Source: Bryobacterales bacterium
Lineage (GTDB): Bacteria > Acidobacteriota > Terriglobia > Bryobacterales > Bryobacteraceae
Direction: 5' to 3'
Assembly (NCBI GenBank): GCA_003132865.1
Contig: PKYZ01000728.1
Span: 3,213-17,266 of the forward strand
DNA length: 14,054 bases
Shown: in pieces, positions 1 through 7,600 of the stretch
How the letters are laid out: the number at the start of each line of letters is the position of its first letter
How positions within the stretch are numbered: the first letter of the stretch is position 1
The notes under the pieces: generated by a model
Seen by the model: the letters and a program-made list of their open reading frames with translations, nothing else
What the model was told of the DNA's origin: nothing
The model's database searches: none
Position numbers and translations under genes: made by a program

Positions 1-167
1 TTTGGCAGGCTGATTCCGATTTCGGCCTTGAGGGCCGTCACTACATTCTTGACCGTTGCGAGCGCGACTCCCGATTGCTTGGGTTAAGTTGTCCAGGAAA
101 GCACGGTGGCCGGCGCCGGCGAATTCGAAGGACAGGTGGAGCAGCGCCTGCAACTTAATGGCGGCCA
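1..167. other. Left-edge stretch with no assignable gene
   Basis: No complete gene is visible. On the minus strand, bases 1 to about 78 read as an open frame that runs off the window edge, following a TAA. It has G/C-rich third positions and the peptide KQSGVALATVKNVVTALKAE. This vaguely resembles the N-terminal helices of HU-type DNA-binding proteins, but the piece is too short to claim. A second minus-strand frame across about 80-160 also looks coding-like, so this may be a decayed or frameshifted gene. No promoter or RNA gene was seen. Confidence 0.25.
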
Positions 168-281
168 GGCTTCGACGACGGCTGGGAGTGGAAGCGCGAC
201 GAGAGCGGGAACATTCTCCCCGATCCGAACTTTCCGGACATGAAAGCCCTGGCCGATTACGTCCATTCCAAAGGCCTGAAG
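168..281 (+). pseudogene. GH27 alpha-galactosidase domain fragment
   Basis: Thirty-eight codons read GFDDGWEWKRDESGNILPD, then NFPDMKALADYVHSKGLK. This matches the early (beta/alpha)8-barrel segment of glycoside hydrolase family 27, where a 'DDGW...RD..GN...FPDMK.LADYVHSKGLK' block precedes the GIYS strand. GH27 enzymes cleave terminal alpha-galactosides (or alpha-N-acetylgalactosaminides) and are normally about 350-450 residues. Here the frame is closed by a TAA at 156-158. The homology stops after LK, where GIYS should follow, so both ends of the domain are gone. The frame stays open and runs into the duplicated FG-GAP fragment at 332-431, giving a chimeric ORF that ends at 635. It is a relic, not a working enzyme. 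The family call is by motif memory only. Confidence 0.6.
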
Positions 282-331
282 GCTCCAGCGCGCGACATCC
301 TGCAGACCGGGCCCACCATGTTTCAACTGCA

Positions 332-431
332 TGTCGAACTGTTTGAGCCTGCCGTCTACAAGGAGCCCAATACGGTTTTCGTAAAACTTGGAAATGGAAC
401 TTTCGCCGACGTCTCCGCGGATGCGGCCTTG
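332..431 (+). repeat. 100-bp duplicate of an internal piece of the FG-GAP gene (copy 1)
   Basis: These 100 bases repeat 1645-1744 with a single mismatch (A at 386, C at 1699; Lys instead of Asn). The offset is 1313 bp, in direct orientation. The copy begins inside the chimeric frame that continues from the GH27 fragment, so the FG-GAP peptide (V395-L427 of the downstream protein) stays in phase here. The copy ends 32 bp before the start codon of its parent gene. No inverted repeats or target-site duplication are visible at its edges, so transposition is not indicated. Recombination or an assembly chimera are both possible. Confidence 0.95.
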
Positions 432-457
432 TATGGGAGGGTCGCGAAAGCTACAAT
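429..457 (+). promoter_or_regulatory. Candidate promoter for the FG-GAP gene spanning the duplication edge
   Basis: TTGTAT (429-434) and TACAAT (452-457) are separated by exactly 17 bp. The -10 matches five of six consensus bases; the -35 matches three. Transcription would start at about 464, the A of the start codon, giving a leaderless message, and no Shine-Dalgarno is well placed upstream of that ATG. The first three bases of the -35 come from the duplicated fragment and the rest from flanking sequence. This is inferred from consensus only. Confidence 0.3.
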
Positions 458-463
458 CAGTCA

Positions 464-2125
464 ATGGTGTTCCGGACGTTCACATGGGCTGCGGCTGCGC
501 TGGTGGCCGCCATTCTCGCATGTTGCGTCGCCGGCGTCGGAGAGCCCCTTGCGCCCATTCGTTTTGAGGACGTGGTCCAGAAGTCAGGTATCGACTTTGT
601 TCTGCACAACTGCCCCACGCCCCAGAAGCACATGATCGAGACCATGGCTGGCGGTCTCGCCGCCTTTGACTACGATGGCGATGGACGTCCGGACATCTTC
701 TTCACAAACGGTGCGGCACTGCCTTCGCTTCAGAAGACAGGACCACTATACTGGAACCGCCTCTATCACAACGAAGGCAACATGAAATTCCGCGACGTAA
801 CCGAGGAAGCGGGCGTCGCGGGCGAAGGCTATTCCATGGGCGCCGCGGCAGGAGATTATGACAACGACGGTCACGCCGACCTTTTCGTGGCAGGCGTGAA
901 CCGCAATATTCTGTATCACAACCTTGGCAATGGGAGGTTCGAAGACGTGACGGCAAAGGCCGGCATTCGCAGCGGCGGGTGGGCAGTTGCCGCCGGGTGG
1001 TTCGACTATGACAACGACGGATTTCTCGACCTATGGATTGTCCATTATGCCGACTGGTATCCAGGGTCTCCAGTCGACAATCGTTTTTGCGGCGACCCCG
1101 AACGGGGAATCCGGATCTACTGCCACCCCAAGTATTTCGAAGGTCTGGCGAGCACCCTATATCACAATCGTGGCGACGGCACGTTTGAGGATGTCTCCGA
1201 AAAGTCCGGCATCGCGGCGTTTCGGGGCCGCGGCATGAGCGTCGCTTTTGCCGACTACGACCACGATGGTTACCCGGACGTCTTTGTAACAAACGACAAT
1301 ATGCCCAATTTCCTTTTCCACAACCGCGGCAACGGCACATTTGAAGAAGTGGCGCTGCGGGCCGGTGTCGCGCTGCGCGGCGACGGCAAGCCCATCGCCA
1401 GCATGGGCACGGACTTCCGGGATTACGATAACGACGGCTGGCCCGATATCTCCGTGGTAGCGCTGGCACGCGAAACCTTTCCGCTGTTTCGCAACCATGG
1501 AAAGGGAAGCTTCGATGATGCCACCTACGCGAGCCGCTTGGGGGGACTCACTCTGCATCACAGCGGCTGGGGCACGGGTTTCTTCGATTTCAACAACGAT
1601 GGCTGGAAAGATCTGTTTACTGCGAACTCGCACGTCAACGACCGTGTCGAACTGTTTGAGCCTGCCGTCTACAAGGAGCCCAATACGGTTTTCGTAAACC
1701 TTGGAAATGGAACTTTCGCCGACGTCTCCGCGGATGCGGCCTTGACCGAAGTGAAGGCGCATCGAGGTAGCGCCTTCGCCGATTTTGACGGCGACGGAAA
1801 GATCGATGTTGTCGTTTCGTCACTCGAAGGGGCAGTTGAGCTATGGCACAACGTCAGCCCGGAGCCGAATCACTGGATCGACATAAAGCTCACGGGAACA
1901 CACGCCAACCGTGACGGCATCGGAGCTCGGATACGTATGGGGAATCAACACAACGACATGACCAGCGCGGTGAGCTACGCTTCGTCGAGTCTGGTCCCGG
2001 TACATTTTGGACTGGGCAAGTTAAGCACGGTGGATCGGATAGAGATTATCTGGCCCGGCGGCAAGCGTCAGACCCTTGAAAACGTTAAGGCCGATCGAGT
2101 GCTAGCGGTTCGCGAGCCGGGATAG
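464..2125 (+). CDS. Exported FG-GAP repeat / ASPIC-UnbV (CRTAC1-like) protein
   Basis: The product is 553 residues. Residues 1-24 form a signal peptide (Arg at 4, hydrophobic 8-20); Cys20/Cys21 make a weak lipobox, so lipoprotein processing is possible but not clear. Seven FG-GAP/calcium-binding-like loops follow, each with a D-x-[DN]-x-DG-x-x-D core: about 68-79 (FDYDGDGRPDIF), 130-141, 180-192, 264-275, 319-332, 374-386 and 439-451. This is a beta-propeller layout. The C-terminus (about 482-548: NRDGIGARI, VHFGLGK, IIWPGGKRQTLENV) is an ASPIC/UnbV domain, as in CRTAC1-family proteins. These are secreted or surface proteins, probably for binding; no catalytic role can be inferred. ATG at 464 is chosen because the signal peptide starts there and no in-frame start lies upstream after the stop near 344. 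GTG 467 is an alternative. Codons 395-427 are duplicated just upstream of the gene. Confidence 0.93.
   Translation: MVFRTFTWAAAALVAAILACCVAGVGEPLAPIRFEDVVQKSGIDFVLHNCPTPQKHMIETMAGGLAAFDYDGDGRPDIFFTNGAALPSLQKTGPLYWNRLYHNEGNMKFRDVTEEAGVAGEGYSMGAAAGDYDNDGHADLFVAGVNRNILYHNLGNGRFEDVTAKAGIRSGGWAVAAGWFDYDNDGFLDLWIVHYADWYPGSPVDNRFCGDPERGIRIYCHPKYFEGLASTLYHNRGDGTFEDVSEKSGIAAFRGRGMSVAFADYDHDGYPDVFVTNDNMPNFLFHNRGNGTFEEVALRAGVALRGDGKPIASMGTDFRDYDNDGWPDISVVALARETFPLFRNHGKGSFDDATYASRLGGLTLHHSGWGTGFFDFNNDGWKDLFTANSHVNDRVELFEPAVYKEPNTVFVNLGNGTFADVSADAALTEVKAHRGSAFADFDGDGKIDVVVSSLEGAVELWHNVSPEPNHWIDIKLTGTHANRDGIGARIRMGNQHNDMTSAVSYASSSLVPVHFGLGKLSTVDRIEIIWPGGKRQTLENVKADRVLAVREPG
1645..1744 (+). repeat. Parent copy of the 100-bp duplication (copy 2)
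   Basis: This is the in-gene copy, coding V395-L427 of the FG-GAP protein between its sixth and seventh calcium-loop repeats. It fits the protein's repeat pattern ('NTVFVNLGNGTFADVS' resembles the HN.G.GTFEDVS units elsewhere in the protein). It is therefore taken as the original, and 332-431 as the derived copy. One base differs (1699 C against 386 A). Confidence 0.95.
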
Positions 2126-2131
2126 AATGTG

Positions 2132-2143
2132 CGGCTTCGGCCG
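2132..2143 (+). terminator. Short UUCG hairpin between genes
   Basis: CGGC-TTCG-GCCG forms a 4-bp GC stem closed by the very stable C(UUCG)G tetraloop, just after the stop of the FG-GAP gene. No immediate T-run follows, only a looser T-rich stretch at about 2149-2164. It may act as a weak attenuator or an RNA-stabilising 3' end rather than a full terminator. The 69-bp gap also has TATACT at 2149-2154 without a good -35, so whether 2195-4111 is co-transcribed with 464-2125 is undecided. Confidence 0.3.
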
Positions 2144-2194
2144 GGATGTATACTTATTGTTTTGAGATCCTGTTTTCGGCGTGCCTAGAACATC

Positions 2195-4111
2195 ATGAAG
2201 CGGCGCTGTGAATCGAAGGCCTACCTTTTCCCTTTCGGCTTCGGGCTGCTGGCCGTGGTTCCCGCGGTCGCGGCGAACGCTGCTCCTGCGGCGTCCAAAG
2301 TCACCTTCTACCGGAACATCGCGCCCATCGTTTACCGGGAGTGCGCTCCCTGCCACCGGCCGGGCGAGTCGGCGCCATTTTCGCTCCTCACATACGACGA
2401 CGTCAAACGGCGCGCCTCGCAAATCGCCGATTTGACCAAGCGGCGTTATATGCCGCCCTGGCAGCCGGAAAAAGGTTATGGCGATTTTGCGGAGGAGCGC
2501 CGGCTGAGCGATGCTCAGATCCAACTGATCCGGGAGTGGGTGGAGGAGGGAGCCCCGGCGGGATCCGTCGCGCACGCGCCAGTCGCTCCGAAATTCAAAT
2601 CGGAATGGCAGTTGGGGCCGCCCGACCTGGTGCTCCGCGTAGCCCAGCCCTATCAGCTCAGCGCCGATGGACCCGAGGTGTTCTGGAACTTTGTCGTTCC
2701 GGTGCCCATCACGGCCACGCGATGGGTGAAGTCAATGGAAGTGCGACCAGGCAATCCCCGTGTTTTCCATCACGCGAACGTGATCATCGACCGTTCGCGT
2801 TCGTCGCGGCGGCGCGAGGAAAAACCAGGCGCAGGCTTTCCCGGAATGGATCTGACGGTCCAGGAAGACACTTTCGATCCCGACAGCCATTTCCTCTCCT
2901 GGAAGCCCGGCAGCGAACCAGTGGTCGAACCTGACGGCATGGCGTGGCGGGCCGATCCTGGCATGGATCTCGTGCTGAACGTGCACCTGCGGCCTTCCGG
3001 AAAGCCCGAGATCATCAACCCCACGATTGGTCTCTACTTTACCGACAAGCCCCAAACGAAATTCCCGATGCTGGTGCAACTCGAGCATGACGGCGCCATC
3101 GACATTCCGCCGGGCGATCCCGATTTCCTGGTGACAGACGATTTCCGCTGTCCAATGGATCTGGCCGTGCTTGCCGTGTACCCGCACGCTCACTACCTGG
3201 CTACCCTCATGGAGGGCTATGCTACGCTGCCGGACGGCACTCGCAAGTGGCTGGTTCGCATTCCCACATGGGACTTAAATTGGCAGGGCGTATACCGCGC
3301 CAGGGAGCCGATCTTTCTGCCTCGGGGGACTGTAATCTCGATGCGTTATCACTACGACAACTCGAGCGGAAACGTGCGGAACCCCAGCAATCCGCCCAGG
3401 CGCGTCACCGCCGGCAACGCCGCCACCGACGAGATGGGCCATCTCTGGCTGCAGGTGCTGCCGGTGGGACAGGGCGACCAGCGGGCGGTGTTGCAAGAAG
3501 CGCTGATGCGGCAGCGGCTTCAGAAGTACCCGGGGGACTTTTCCGCTAACTTCAGTCTGGGAGCTCTGTTGCTGGACCGCGGCGATGCCGGCGGCGCCAT
3601 CCCTTACTTTCAACTGGCGTCAAAAGCGCAGCCTGATAGCGCACTCGCCGTAAGCGAATTGGGAGTTGCGCTGTTAACCGCGTCAAAACCCCTCGAAGCG
3701 GGACAACTCTTCCGGCAAGCGCTCAAGCTCGATCCAAAATTCACCGACGCGCGCTACAACCTGGCAAGCGTGGAAGCTGCCGCTGGCGAATGGCAACCTG
3801 CCGCAACCGATTTCAAGCAGGTGGTTGCCGAAGATCCAGCCAATGCGAAAGCGCGGCAGCACCTGGGTGAGGTGCTGTTGCTCTGGGGGGATCAACTTGC
3901 CGAATCCGGCAACTTCGATCAGGCGGCTCTGCGCTATCGTGAGTGTCTCGCATATCGCCCCGACGATGCCGAACTACACACGAGCCTGGGTATGGCGCTC
4001 GCGAAGCTGGCGCGGCTGAATGAAGCACGGTCGGAGTTCGAAGCGGCGTTGCGCATCGATTCCACGTTTCAACCGGCCCGGCAAGCGCTGGCGGCCATCC
4101 AAGGCAGATGA
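2195..4111 (+). CDS. Exported cytochrome c / copper type II monooxygenase-like protein with C-terminal TPRs
   Basis: The product is 638 residues. A signal peptide spans about 1-30 (cleavage near ANA-AP). A one-heme domain follows: the heme-binding site is C50-x-x-C53-H54 (ECAPCHRPGESAP), with M86 in RRYMPPW as likely distal ligand. Residues about 140-425 resemble the PHM/DBM copper type II, ascorbate-dependent monooxygenase fold. Candidate copper ligands occur in canonical order: H192-H193 and H264 (CuH site), H331-x-H333 and M414 (CuM site). Spacings of 71, 67 and 81 are close to those of peptidylglycine monooxygenase. Residues about 448-623 are TPRs (for example SLGMALAKLARLNEARSEFE). The protein would act in the periplasm or on the surface, hydroxylating an unknown substrate with electrons perhaps relayed through the heme. 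The ATG at 2195 lacks a Shine-Dalgarno but is the only start preceding the signal peptide. Activity is inferred; such proteins are usually annotated only by domain. Confidence 0.88.
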   Translation: MKRRCESKAYLFPFGFGLLAVVPAVAANAAPAASKVTFYRNIAPIVYRECAPCHRPGESAPFSLLTYDDVKRRASQIADLTKRRYMPPWQPEKGYGDFAEERRLSDAQIQLIREWVEEGAPAGSVAHAPVAPKFKSEWQLGPPDLVLRVAQPYQLSADGPEVFWNFVVPVPITATRWVKSMEVRPGNPRVFHHANVIIDRSRSSRRREEKPGAGFPGMDLTVQEDTFDPDSHFLSWKPGSEPVVEPDGMAWRADPGMDLVLNVHLRPSGKPEIINPTIGLYFTDKPQTKFPMLVQLEHDGAIDIPPGDPDFLVTDDFRCPMDLAVLAVYPHAHYLATLMEGYATLPDGTRKWLVRIPTWDLNWQGVYRAREPIFLPRGTVISMRYHYDNSSGNVRNPSNPPRRVTAGNAATDEMGHLWLQVLPVGQGDQRAVLQEALMRQRLQKYPGDFSANFSLGALLLDRGDAGGAIPYFQLASKAQPDSALAVSELGVALLTASKPLEAGQLFRQALKLDPKFTDARYNLASVEAAAGEWQPAATDFKQVVAEDPANAKARQHLGEVLLLWGDQLAESGNFDQAALRYRECLAYRPDDAELHTSLGMALAKLARLNEARSEFEAALRIDSTFQPARQALAAIQGR

Positions 4112-4117
4112 CTGGGA

Positions 4118-4133
4118 GCCGGAATCACCCGGC
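4118..4133 (+). terminator. GC hairpin after the heme/copper gene
   Basis: GCCGG-AATCAC-CCGGC is a 5-bp perfect stem 6 bases after the TGA of the preceding gene. An AT-rich TTTAATTTAA lies 13 bases further on rather than a direct U-tract. It is a plausible but weak transcription end for the 464-4111 genes. Confidence 0.3.
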
Positions 4134-4172
4134 GCGCGGCGTGGCCTTTAATTTAACTACCAAAGGAGGCCA

Positions 4173-4268
4173 GTGTCCGGTCGCCGGCGTGCTACGGCGG
4201 TCTTCCTCAAGGCCGGTGTGACGATTCAGAAGTTCGAGGTTTGGGTGCGCCGGCAAACTGCGATGTAG
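4173..4268 (+). CDS. Possible 31-residue basic peptide with a near-consensus SD
   Basis: AAAGGAGG (4162-4169) is the strongest Shine-Dalgarno in the window, yet no large gene follows it. The nearest start is GTG at 4173, only 3 nt downstream, which is short. From there an ORF encodes 31 residues starting M-S-G-R-R-R-A-T and ending RRQTAM before TAG. It is Arg-rich, with no recognisable motif. It may be a small leader peptide, the remnant start of a lost gene, or chance. The Shine-Dalgarno could be masked by pairing with GGCCTTT at 4143-4149. Confidence 0.2.
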   Translation: MSGRRRATAVFLKAGVTIQKFEVWVRRQTAM

Positions 4269-4407
4269 GCTGCCGCGGCAATGTAAGCGGCGCCGCGGAA
4301 GCTGTTTGCGAGTTTCCCCGATCGCCGCCTTCTCTGCGAAACACCCTTGTGCCTTTGGCTCGTTTGTATGAAATCACACAATGACGGCGAAGTTCCTAAA
4401 AAATATC

Positions 4408-4436
4408 TTGCTGCCAAGTACTGGTTGTTATATACT
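4408..4436 (+). promoter_or_regulatory. Candidate sigma70-type promoter for the receptor operon
   Basis: TTGCTG (4408-4413) and TATACT (4431-4436) have an ideal 17-bp spacer. The -10 matches five of six bases, and it lies in an AT-rich island within GC-rich DNA. Transcription would begin near 4443, leaving a leader of about 240 nt before the ATG at 4683. It is the best promoter candidate upstream of the three-gene operon; no experimental support exists. Confidence 0.4.
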
Positions 4437-4549
4437 AGCCCCCAAAGAAGCTTTGCTGATCGTTCCAAGCGGGTAGTCGTACCAAGCGATGGAACTAAAT
4501 GTTGGTTTTTGGGGGGGCGATTCGAGGGGTGGGCTCATAGATACGTACA

Positions 4550-4565
4550 ATGCGGTTAGCCGCAT
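4550..4565 (+). repeat. Perfect 16-bp inverted repeat in the operon leader
   Basis: ATGCGG-TTAG-CCGCAT is a perfect 6-bp inverted repeat with a 4-base centre, 117 bases before the receptor start codon and inside the predicted leader. No T-run follows, so it is not an intrinsic terminator. It could be a regulator's operator or an RNA hairpin. Confidence 0.45.
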
Positions 4566-4668
4566 GTGACAGCCTTTGAGCCTGACCGAGTGGTTACTGC
4601 GTCCGGTTTCTGCCGGTGCAACTTCATCCCGCGCCCACGACGTACGGAGTTCGCAGAAAAAAGCATTC

Positions 4669-4675
4669 AGGGGGG
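4669..4675 (+). promoter_or_regulatory. Ribosome binding site deciding the receptor start
   Basis: AGGGGGG lies 7 nt before ATG 4683. It supports this start over the longer in-frame GTG at 4566, which would place 39 Cys/Arg-containing residues before the signal peptide. Confidence 0.6.
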
Positions 4676-4682
4676 ATTGCTA

Positions 4683-7600
4683 ATGACCTTGCGTATTCGT
4701 TCCAAGCTGGAGATGTATCTCTCGCTCCTCGGCGCGCTGCTCATCGTGGTTGCCGGCTCGATCCATTCGCCGGCTTATGGCCAAGTTCTTTACGGCTCGC
4801 TGCTCGGTACAGTCTCGGATCAGAGCGACGCTGTCGTTCCTGGCACCATCATCAGTGTTGTCGACACTCAGACCGGTCAGACACGCCAGGAGACGTCGGA
4901 CTCAGGCGGGCGGTATAGCCTCGTCAACCTCCTTCCCGGTACCTACTCGGTTAAAGCCATTGCCAAGGGTTTTCGAACCGTAGAGCAGGCGAGTTTCACG
5001 ATCACACCAAACACCGTTAGCCGTCTCGATTTTCACCTTGAGATCGGCGAAGCAAGCCAAACGGTAACAGTCTCCGCGGAAGCGGTTCAACTCCAGACGG
5101 ATAAAGCGGACACGCACACCGAGCTTACCTCTGCGGGCATCGTGAACATGCCGTTGGGCGGCTTCCGGAACTATCAGGCTCTGATCGATCTGGTACCCGG
5201 CGCGACGCCCTCGACATTCCAGAATTCGATCACCGACACGCCCGGGCGCGCCCTGCGCACCAACATCAACGGCGGCAACGCGCAAACCAATATCACACAA
5301 ATCGACGGCGCGGAAAGCATTAACGTCTGGCTGCCTCATCACGTGGGCTATGTAGTGCCGGCGGAAGACGTGGAAGTTGTAAACATCACAACGAGCGCGG
5401 CCGATGCGGACCAAGGGCTGGCTGGCTCTTCGTCCATCACGCTGGTGACCAAGTCGGGAGACAACCAGATCCATGGTAGCGCTTTCGAATTCGACAACAA
5501 CCAGCACTTCAATGCGCGGAACTTTTTCGCGACGGACAAGCCGGTGGCCATCTATAACAACTACGGCGGCACCGTGGGCGGGCCGATTCGCAAGAATAAG
5601 TTATTCTACTTCGTGAGTTTCGACGGAACCAATCAGAAGGTAGCCGCAAACGGATTCAACACGGTGCCCACCGACGATCAGCGCAGCGGCAATTTCAGCG
5701 CGTACTCGACGGGCGCAAACGCAAGCACGATCTACAATCCGTTCACCGGAAACCCTGACGGCACGAACCGGGTGCCCTTCCCCAATAACATTATTCCGCA
5801 GAATTTGATCAGCCCGATCGCGCAGAAGCTCCAGGCCTATTATCCGGAGCCGAACCTTCCAGGCATTGCCAACAACTATTACGCCTCCGGCGGGCCGATT
5901 CTGAACCGCTATCAGGAGGATGCTAAACTCAACTGGAATCGCACGGAGAAACATAGCATCTTCCTTAAGTACGGCAGGATGGACGCGACCTCGGGCGGTC
6001 AGGGCATCTTCGGAGTGGCGGGGGGGCCCGCGCCAGGCGCGGATCCGGGTTTGGGCAACACCACCGTCCAAGTGGCGACGATCGGACATACCTATACGTT
6101 TACGCCCAACCTCGTGCTGACCGGAAACTTCGGTTTGAACCGCCTGGATCAAACCGTCATCTCGAACGATTATGGAAAGAACTACGGCTCTATTCTCGGA
6201 ATTCCCGGTCTCAACGGCAATGACATCCGGGACAGCGGTTTCCCTGACGTCAGCATCGGCGGTTACACAGGATTCGGCGTTCCGAACTGGATGCCGTTGT
6301 TCCGTCACGATGAAACGTTCACCCAGAGCGACAGCTTGACCTGGACCAAGGGCGCACACGAGTTTCGCTTCGGCTTCGACCTGGTAAGGCATCACTTGAA
6401 CCATTGGCAGCCCGAGTTGAGCGCCGGCGGCCCGCGCGGTCTGCTGGACTTCAGCGGTCAGACCACTGCGCTCAATACTGGTGGCGGCAATGCCTCGTCC
6501 ACCAACCAGTTCAACGCTTATGCCCAGATGCTGCTGGGCCTCTCGGACGATGTGCAGAAGGGCGTGCAGTACATCCTGATGACCGGCCGCGAATGGCAGT
6601 TCGGTTGGTACGGGCAGGACCGCTGGCAGGTTTCGAGGAAACTGACAGTCACGGTCGGCTTACGGTATGAGCTCTACCCGCTAATGACCCGCAGCAACGG
6701 ATATGGTATCGAGCAGTATTTCCCTGCGACGAATAATGTCGAGATGGGTGGCAGAGGCAGCGTTCCAGAGAACGCCGGCATACAGGTTAGCCACACGCTG
6801 TTCTCGCCACGTGTGGGCCTAGCGTACCGCTTGGGCGAGAACACCGTCATACGCAGCGGCTATGGACTGAATTACGATCCCATTCCATTTTCCCGCCCAT
6901 TACGCGGTTTCTATCCGTTGACCATCAATGCCGAGACGAAGTCGCCCAACAGCTTCTCCTATGCCAGTACGCTGGCTGACGGCATTCCGCCGGTCCCGCT
7001 GCCGGATATCTCCACTGGTATCGTACCGCTTCCCGGGGACGCCAGCGAACGCAGCCCGTGGGGATACATTCACCGCGGTTACGTACAATCGTGGAACTTC
7101 ACGCTCGAGCACAAGATGCTGAGCGGCATCCTTCTCTCCGTCGGTTACGTCGGTTCGCATACGGTGCACCTGCTGGCGGACCGCGACATCAATACGGGTT
7201 ATCCAGGTTCGACTCTGGCAAACCTCCCGTACAATCTGCTCTATGGACGCACCCAGCCGACCGATATGTGGGACGGCTATCTGAGCTCATCGTACAATTC
7301 GATGCAGGTGGCTTTCAGCCGTTCGTTCTCGTCGGGCCTGATGTTCAAGGGCGCCTACACCTGGTCTCACGCCATCGACTATGCGGACGACGATGGATGG
7401 ACAGGAGTCAACTTCAACTATGCACCGATGTTCCAGCGCAACCGTGCGACAGCCGGATTCGACGTCCCGCAGAACTTCCAGATCGGCTGGGTCTACGAGC
7501 TGCCGTTCGGTAAGAACAAGCGGTTCGTGAGCTCCGGTATAGGTGCCAAGGTCCTGGGCGACTGGCAGTTGAGCGGCAGAGAGGCCTGCTACAGCGGCAC

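Larger units (their letters stand above)
4112..4682 (+). other. 571-bp region between the two gene groups, mostly regulatory
   Basis: No confident protein gene is present. Going along it: a GC hairpin (4118-4133); GGCCTTT (4143-4149) facing AAAGGAGGCC (4162-4171), which could pair with a bulge and hide a strong Shine-Dalgarno; a possible 31-codon ORF (4173-4268); a sigma70-like promoter (4408-4436); a G-rich run (4509-4517); an ATGCGG/CCGCAT palindrome (4550-4565); and the ribosome site of the receptor gene. Frames on both strands across 4200-4470 contain no recognisable family. No RNA family (tRNA, riboswitch) was recognised. Confidence 0.6.

Noticed and set aside
702..1762. Long minus-strand open frames opposite the FG-GAP gene
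   Set aside because: They mirror the repeated Asp/Gly-rich codons of the real gene, are rich in Arg/Cys, and show no family motif.
4364..4380. CRP-like operator (TGTATGAAATCACACA)
   Set aside because: Only one TCACA half-site matches; with the required 6-bp spacer the other half is TTTGT, not TGTGA.
4226..4468. Minus-strand 80-residue frame in the spacer (GAAYIAAAAYIAV)
   Set aside because: No family is recognised, no ribosome site is visible, and it overlaps the AT-rich promoter candidate. The Ala/Tyr repeat looks like chance.
4566..4682. Longer N-terminus of the first receptor from GTG 4566
   Set aside because: It would put 39 residues with several Arg and Cys before a normal signal peptide. 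A good Shine-Dalgarno sits 7 nt before ATG 4683 instead.
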